Source: Apostichopus parvimensis (Eukaryota > Echinodermata > Holothuroidea > Aspidochirotida > Stichopodidae). From it: a stretch of 34,109 nt of DNA. The stretch's first letter is position 1, and every line of letters begins with the position of its first letter. The position numbers were made by a program, and so were the translations under genes. The DNA is taken from contig KN883648.1 in assembly GCA_000934455.1 (NCBI GenBank), forward strand, positions 71,635 to 105,743, given 5' to 3'. Below are positions 30,201 to 34,109 of this stretch, piece after piece. The notes beneath the pieces are model-generated. The model searched no databases and had not been told where the DNA came from. It saw only the letters and a program-made list of their open reading frames with translations.

Positions 30201-33200
30201 ATTTTCAGATAGGACAAACACTATCTTTCTTACAGAGGAGAAGATGATAGATAAAGGGCTTCCATATTTGAACAGACTATGTCCTCTAATCCTGCTCCTG
30301 CCTGGTCCACCCAGAGCACTCCCTCTCAGCCCCTTGTCACCACTCCCCCAACCCTCCAGTTTATAAGAGCTTTATTTTAAAGGGGTCACTCTAGTCATGT
30401 CTTAAACTTTGTGTCACAATTCAATGTGTCATCAAAGTAAGTGTTGGAAACTGTATTTTTAAAGGATGACTTTTGGATTCAATTTTGATATTTTGCATAA
30501 TTTTAACAAACACTTCCAGCAGTCCATGTTGTATCTCTATATCACTTTTAATATTTAAGGAATCACCCTTTAAACATCTGAGGTTCATCAGTGAAAGTGG
30601 CTGAATAATTAAGTCTAGCACAGAGACCATTAAGTCAGTTCCTCAGTCGCAACACTAATTTAGTATTAGTCTCGGCCAAGTCGTTTGAAATACTCTTTTT
30701 CTCGCGTGCAAACTGTACATGCCTCAGAGTCTGTTTCTACCACAAATGTGCTTGCCCACTGTATTTTACATGCCCCAGGATCTGTCCGTATCAATCTAAA
30801 GCGTTGCCGCCGGCGTTATCTGGGCAGTACAGCAAATAGATATGGGAAAATAGCTTTGCGAAAAAGAAAGGTACACTATGCTGTTCATACTAGGGTCTTA
30901 GCAAGACTTGTTTAGTATGAAACATAAGATGGCTATGGCCGCAAAATAAACTGTTTCCAATGTTTTCAAAAATTATCAAGGACAAATGTTGTTGAATGTC
31001 ATCCAAGGGTGCTCATGAAAAAGAACATGTTTTGATTTAGATTAACCTTAATATTTAAACAAAACAAATTAATATTTACCACTGTGGAGCCAATTGTTAT
31101 CATGAACTTAGCCTTAAAGGAGCATACCAGTTATTTAGCAAATTACTAACACCCAAATGTTTTTCCTAGATCTGACATTATAACACTTCCATTGTTTATT
31201 GTTTTTGTTTTTTGCTGAAAGTATTTTTTATTTGTGAGTATTGTATGAACAATCTACAATGTAATCTTTTATTTAAATTGTTTGTGTAGTAGGCCTGTGA
31301 TTAGTGATAAAAATGCCCTCCAAACCCCCTTTTACCTCCCTCCTCCACTCTCTAAAATTGTTAAGAGTACATTTTTCCACAAAGTGACACACATCAGCCT
31401 AAGAAACCTCTAAAGAAATAAAACTACTGGAATAACAAATTTGAAAGTTACCTTTCTGTATGCCCTAAAATGGCTGGGCTTGTGTAATACACATATTTTA
31501 GCAACTGTATATAAATAACTGCCTCCACCCCCCCCCCTCCCCCACCCTCCTCCACCACAACTGTGGCACACCTTCCCATGAAATACCTAGTTACACATGC
31601 TTATTCTCATATCGAGAGTTCTTCATTTATCAAAATTTTTCATTTGACAATTGATGAGAAAAATCATTTGTGATCTTCCATCAAGAAGTGTATGCAGAGC
31701 AATAATTTTTAGTTATCAAATAAGTTACTTCTTTCTTTCTTTCTTTCTTCTAATTACTTGATTCTTTGACTGATTTATGGTGGTTTTCCAGCTTCTCACA
31801 TATTTCTTCCATATTTGGTGCCTTTATTTACCACTGCCTTTTTTCTTCATTTACAAGGTAAAAAATGATTAGAAATTTGAAAGTCATGTATCTATAGATT
31901 TATGGTTAATTCTGTAGAAGAATTAAAGTTAAATAAAGATTGCTGGTTATATTTAAAGGAGGTGATGTTGTGCTGTCATTGTCTTAATTTGGGTGAACCG
32001 GAACCGGTATGTGGTTATAAAGTTCATCAGTATGTCCACCCCACCCCTCCCCGCCCCCTCCCCCCAACCACCGCCAAATATGCCAGAAATTAGGGTTATG
32101 TAGATGAGAACCAAGTCTGGACACACTGTTCCAATTTCTGCTGAGGGGCACAGAAGAAGGGGGGGGGGGGGTGACAGGCCTCTCATCATAATTTCTACAA
32201 AAACAAGGAGGTACATTCCAAAGAAATTTCAGAGTAATCCTTCCTTGATGTGTATTTTATGTGCTTGAAACGCACTCTGAGATAATAATATCTGGAGAGG
32301 CCGGAACTTCTGAGGCACAGGCCACAGACCCCACCTCCTTGGCGACCCACATCATCCCTCCCCCTCCCCCAGCCAATAACAGTGCCTAGCCACTTTCCGT
32401 GTCTCACAGTATACATTTTTTCGACAACCACACCACCACCATCTTACAAATCTCTCGATCGATTCGAGTATGCATGCTTCTGAAACATAGTAACTGGTTA
32501 ATATTGCGGCTCTCGTGAAAATGCTGTTTTGTTGAGAACCTTCACGACACCAGTAATCCCTCTCTAAGAGCGTCAAAAAGATTTCGTGAATTCAACAGAT
32601 GTTTTGGCAAATGGAAATAAGGCCAATACATCAAACAATTGCTATGGATTAAACCAAACTTAGGGGAAAATCCGCATCGGGTTTTTACGTAATGTATTTT
32701 TTAAAATTTTTTTTGGATTGGAGTCTAAGTTACTTACCAATTCAAATACGTTATTGTTTGCTGGAGATTTGTGAATAAATAAATGGAAAATTGTAATTTA
32801 AATGATCGAGTATCGATTCGTCACTAAATTGTGTGTGTTGATATTGCAACCGGGCCTGTGACGGTAACATGCAAGGGCCGTAAAAATGTCTGTGTATACT
32901 TGAGAGGCCAGTCTGATTATAGCCATGCGAGAGGAAAAATTAAAGTATATCTGTCAAGTATAGTGTGACATGTGAAGAATGGTCATTTCTTAATCACCGT
33001 GCAAGAAAGGTAAATACTAAAGAATGATTATCTGTTTTCATAAATAACTGATGCACATGCGTGATGCACATGCATGAGAAATGAGCTATAATTGCAATGA
33101 TGTTAGAAGACTGGGGGGGGGGGGGATTTATTGACAATTTTCAGACAAAAATAAGTTTTAGTTGTTACCAATTTTAGATAAGACCCAGTAAAAATTTCGA

Positions 33201-33950
33201 GATGAAATGCAATACTGTTCGATAAAGCATCAATATTTTGAGAAGAATGGTCGACTTGTTGAGATAACTATAAAACGTCGAAAGTTGAACAATGAAATTG
33301 TTCTGCATGTAGACGCGACTTGCAGAAAAGTGTGGTCCAATTTACCAAGATCCCGAATTTACCCCCATGACGTAACCCCCCCCCCCCCCCCCCCTCCCCC
33401 CCCCAATATAAAAAATAACATGTTGCTCTCCTTTGTCTGTGTGCCCCGCTTGCAATGACTGGCGACGCCTGTTTATTATTGGGTATTTCTACGATTCTTC
33501 TGCCTCAGAGATCTCGTCATAATGATTTATCCTACATGTAAAACCAAAGGGAACCATTCTACTATACTAAACTTCCGCTCCAATAAACCTAAATCGCGTT
33601 TGAGAAAGAAATTCCATAGGTTTCATCTGGACAAGCCTCCCCCACCCAATACCCAACCCCACCCAAACAAAATGTGTGCCGCATGAGGAAGTTCTAAGAA
33701 TCGAATTGAGAATCATTTTATTCACTCTCTAATCAGTTTTGGTGGGAAGGAGTGGTCGCCCCTGAATGTATGACGTTAAAATGACGATGTTTATGTAGGT
33801 AGGTGATGATGACGATGGTAATGATGTACACAAGAATTTCAACGAGGAATGTGGTTGGGGGGGGGGGGGGACAATTGCTTGGAGCAGGAATAAATCTTTT
33901 TTGAAATGCTCAAACAGAGGTAGATAGCGAACCAACTCTCTTTCCCTATT
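30201..33950. other. Downstream intergenic DNA, no gene seen
   Basis: Contains C-rich stretches (30284-30360, 31528-31560, 32036-32080), a CTTT microsatellite (about 31732-31749), long G runs (32160-32171, 33113-33124, 33858-33870) and a long C run (33378-33406). Open frames at 30685-30915, 31902-32093, 33207-33458 and on the minus strand have no recognisable domain, and many are driven by the homopolymers. Confidence 0.65.
33378..33406. repeat. Near-pure poly-C tract (29 bp, one T)
   Basis: C runs on both sides of a single T. Likely length-variable and prone to sequencing error. Confidence 0.85.
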
Positions 33951-34109
33951 TGTATTGTATGAATGTATTTTAGATCCTCCTGCAAGCAGGAACTCGCGAA
34001 GAAGCCTCATTAACTTATCAAAGCCGCAAGCTGACCGAAAACAGTCTCTTATATTCATATTTAACGTCCATGATTATGAATTGTCAATTGTCGACAACTC
34101 TGTAACTAT
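33951..34109 (-). mobile_element. SINE-like repeat, inverted copy, cut by window end
   Basis: The reverse complement matches 11801-11950 closely, including GTCAGCTTGCGGCTTTGATA, TTCGCGAGTTCCTGC and a CTAAAATACATTCATAC tail. The head with the B box lies beyond the window. Confidence 0.7.

Noticed and set aside
30685..30915. 76-aa basic open frame downstream of the gene
   Set aside because: No family recognised; the DNA shows a weak internal duplication (TACATGCC...), more like repeat than gene.
31953..32216. 87-aa minus-strand Gly-rich frame
   Set aside because: Generated by C/G homopolymers on the opposite strand.
1..34109. CRISPR arrays, bacterial operons, tRNA or rRNA genes
   Set aside because: None seen. 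The window is intron-rich animal DNA; the only tRNA-like signals are the SINE B box and the retrotransposon primer site.

Overview
The window is animal nuclear DNA: AT-rich, with GT-AG introns, many dispersed transposons and long G/C homopolymers. A Ty3/gypsy element of Mag/SURL type and several hAT-like miniature elements fit a marine invertebrate, most likely an echinoderm. That assignment is inference; no rRNA or marker gene is present to prove it.

One gene dominates. Fourteen coding exons on the + strand run from an ATG at 1568 to a TAG at 28327-28329. Every junction is GT-AG and every exon joins in phase, giving 2592 nt and a predicted 863-residue type I membrane protein. Its order is signal peptide, laminin N-terminal (LamNT) domain, one laminin-type EGF, a Thr/Pro-rich stalk, one complete and one partial EGF-like module, one transmembrane helix, a juxtamembrane segment with an NPxY motif, and a tyrosine-kinase-like domain with a short tail. 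The kinase motifs are degenerate (HRD to HQA, DFG to DFA, APE to AYE, poor glycine loop), so it reads as a receptor pseudokinase. A LamNT domain on a receptor tyrosine (pseudo)kinase matches no receptor family I know and is the main discovery candidate.

Layout: 1-1567 is upstream sequence with a truncated hAT-like end at the left edge. Exons 1-6 (1568-11508) encode the ectodomain and membrane helix, with a 5.9 kb intron 3. Exons 7-14 (14031-28329) encode the juxtamembrane and kinase-like parts. From 28330 to 34109 there is 3' UTR and flanking DNA with no supported gene.

Mobile DNA sits mainly in introns. Intron 8 carries a sense-oriented 4.8 kb Ty3/gypsy element (16178-20984) with 111-bp LTRs, a tRNA-Ser(GCU)-type primer site and gag-pro-RT-RNaseH-integrase. 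It is broken by one in-frame TAG and one single-base frameshift. Three non-autonomous hAT-like elements (290, 372 and 715 bp) each have 8-bp target duplications. A 366-bp inverted-repeat element, a pair of ~255-bp inverted-repeat elements and an inverted pair of SINE-like repeats are also present. The other open frames in the window have no recognisable homology and look like chance.
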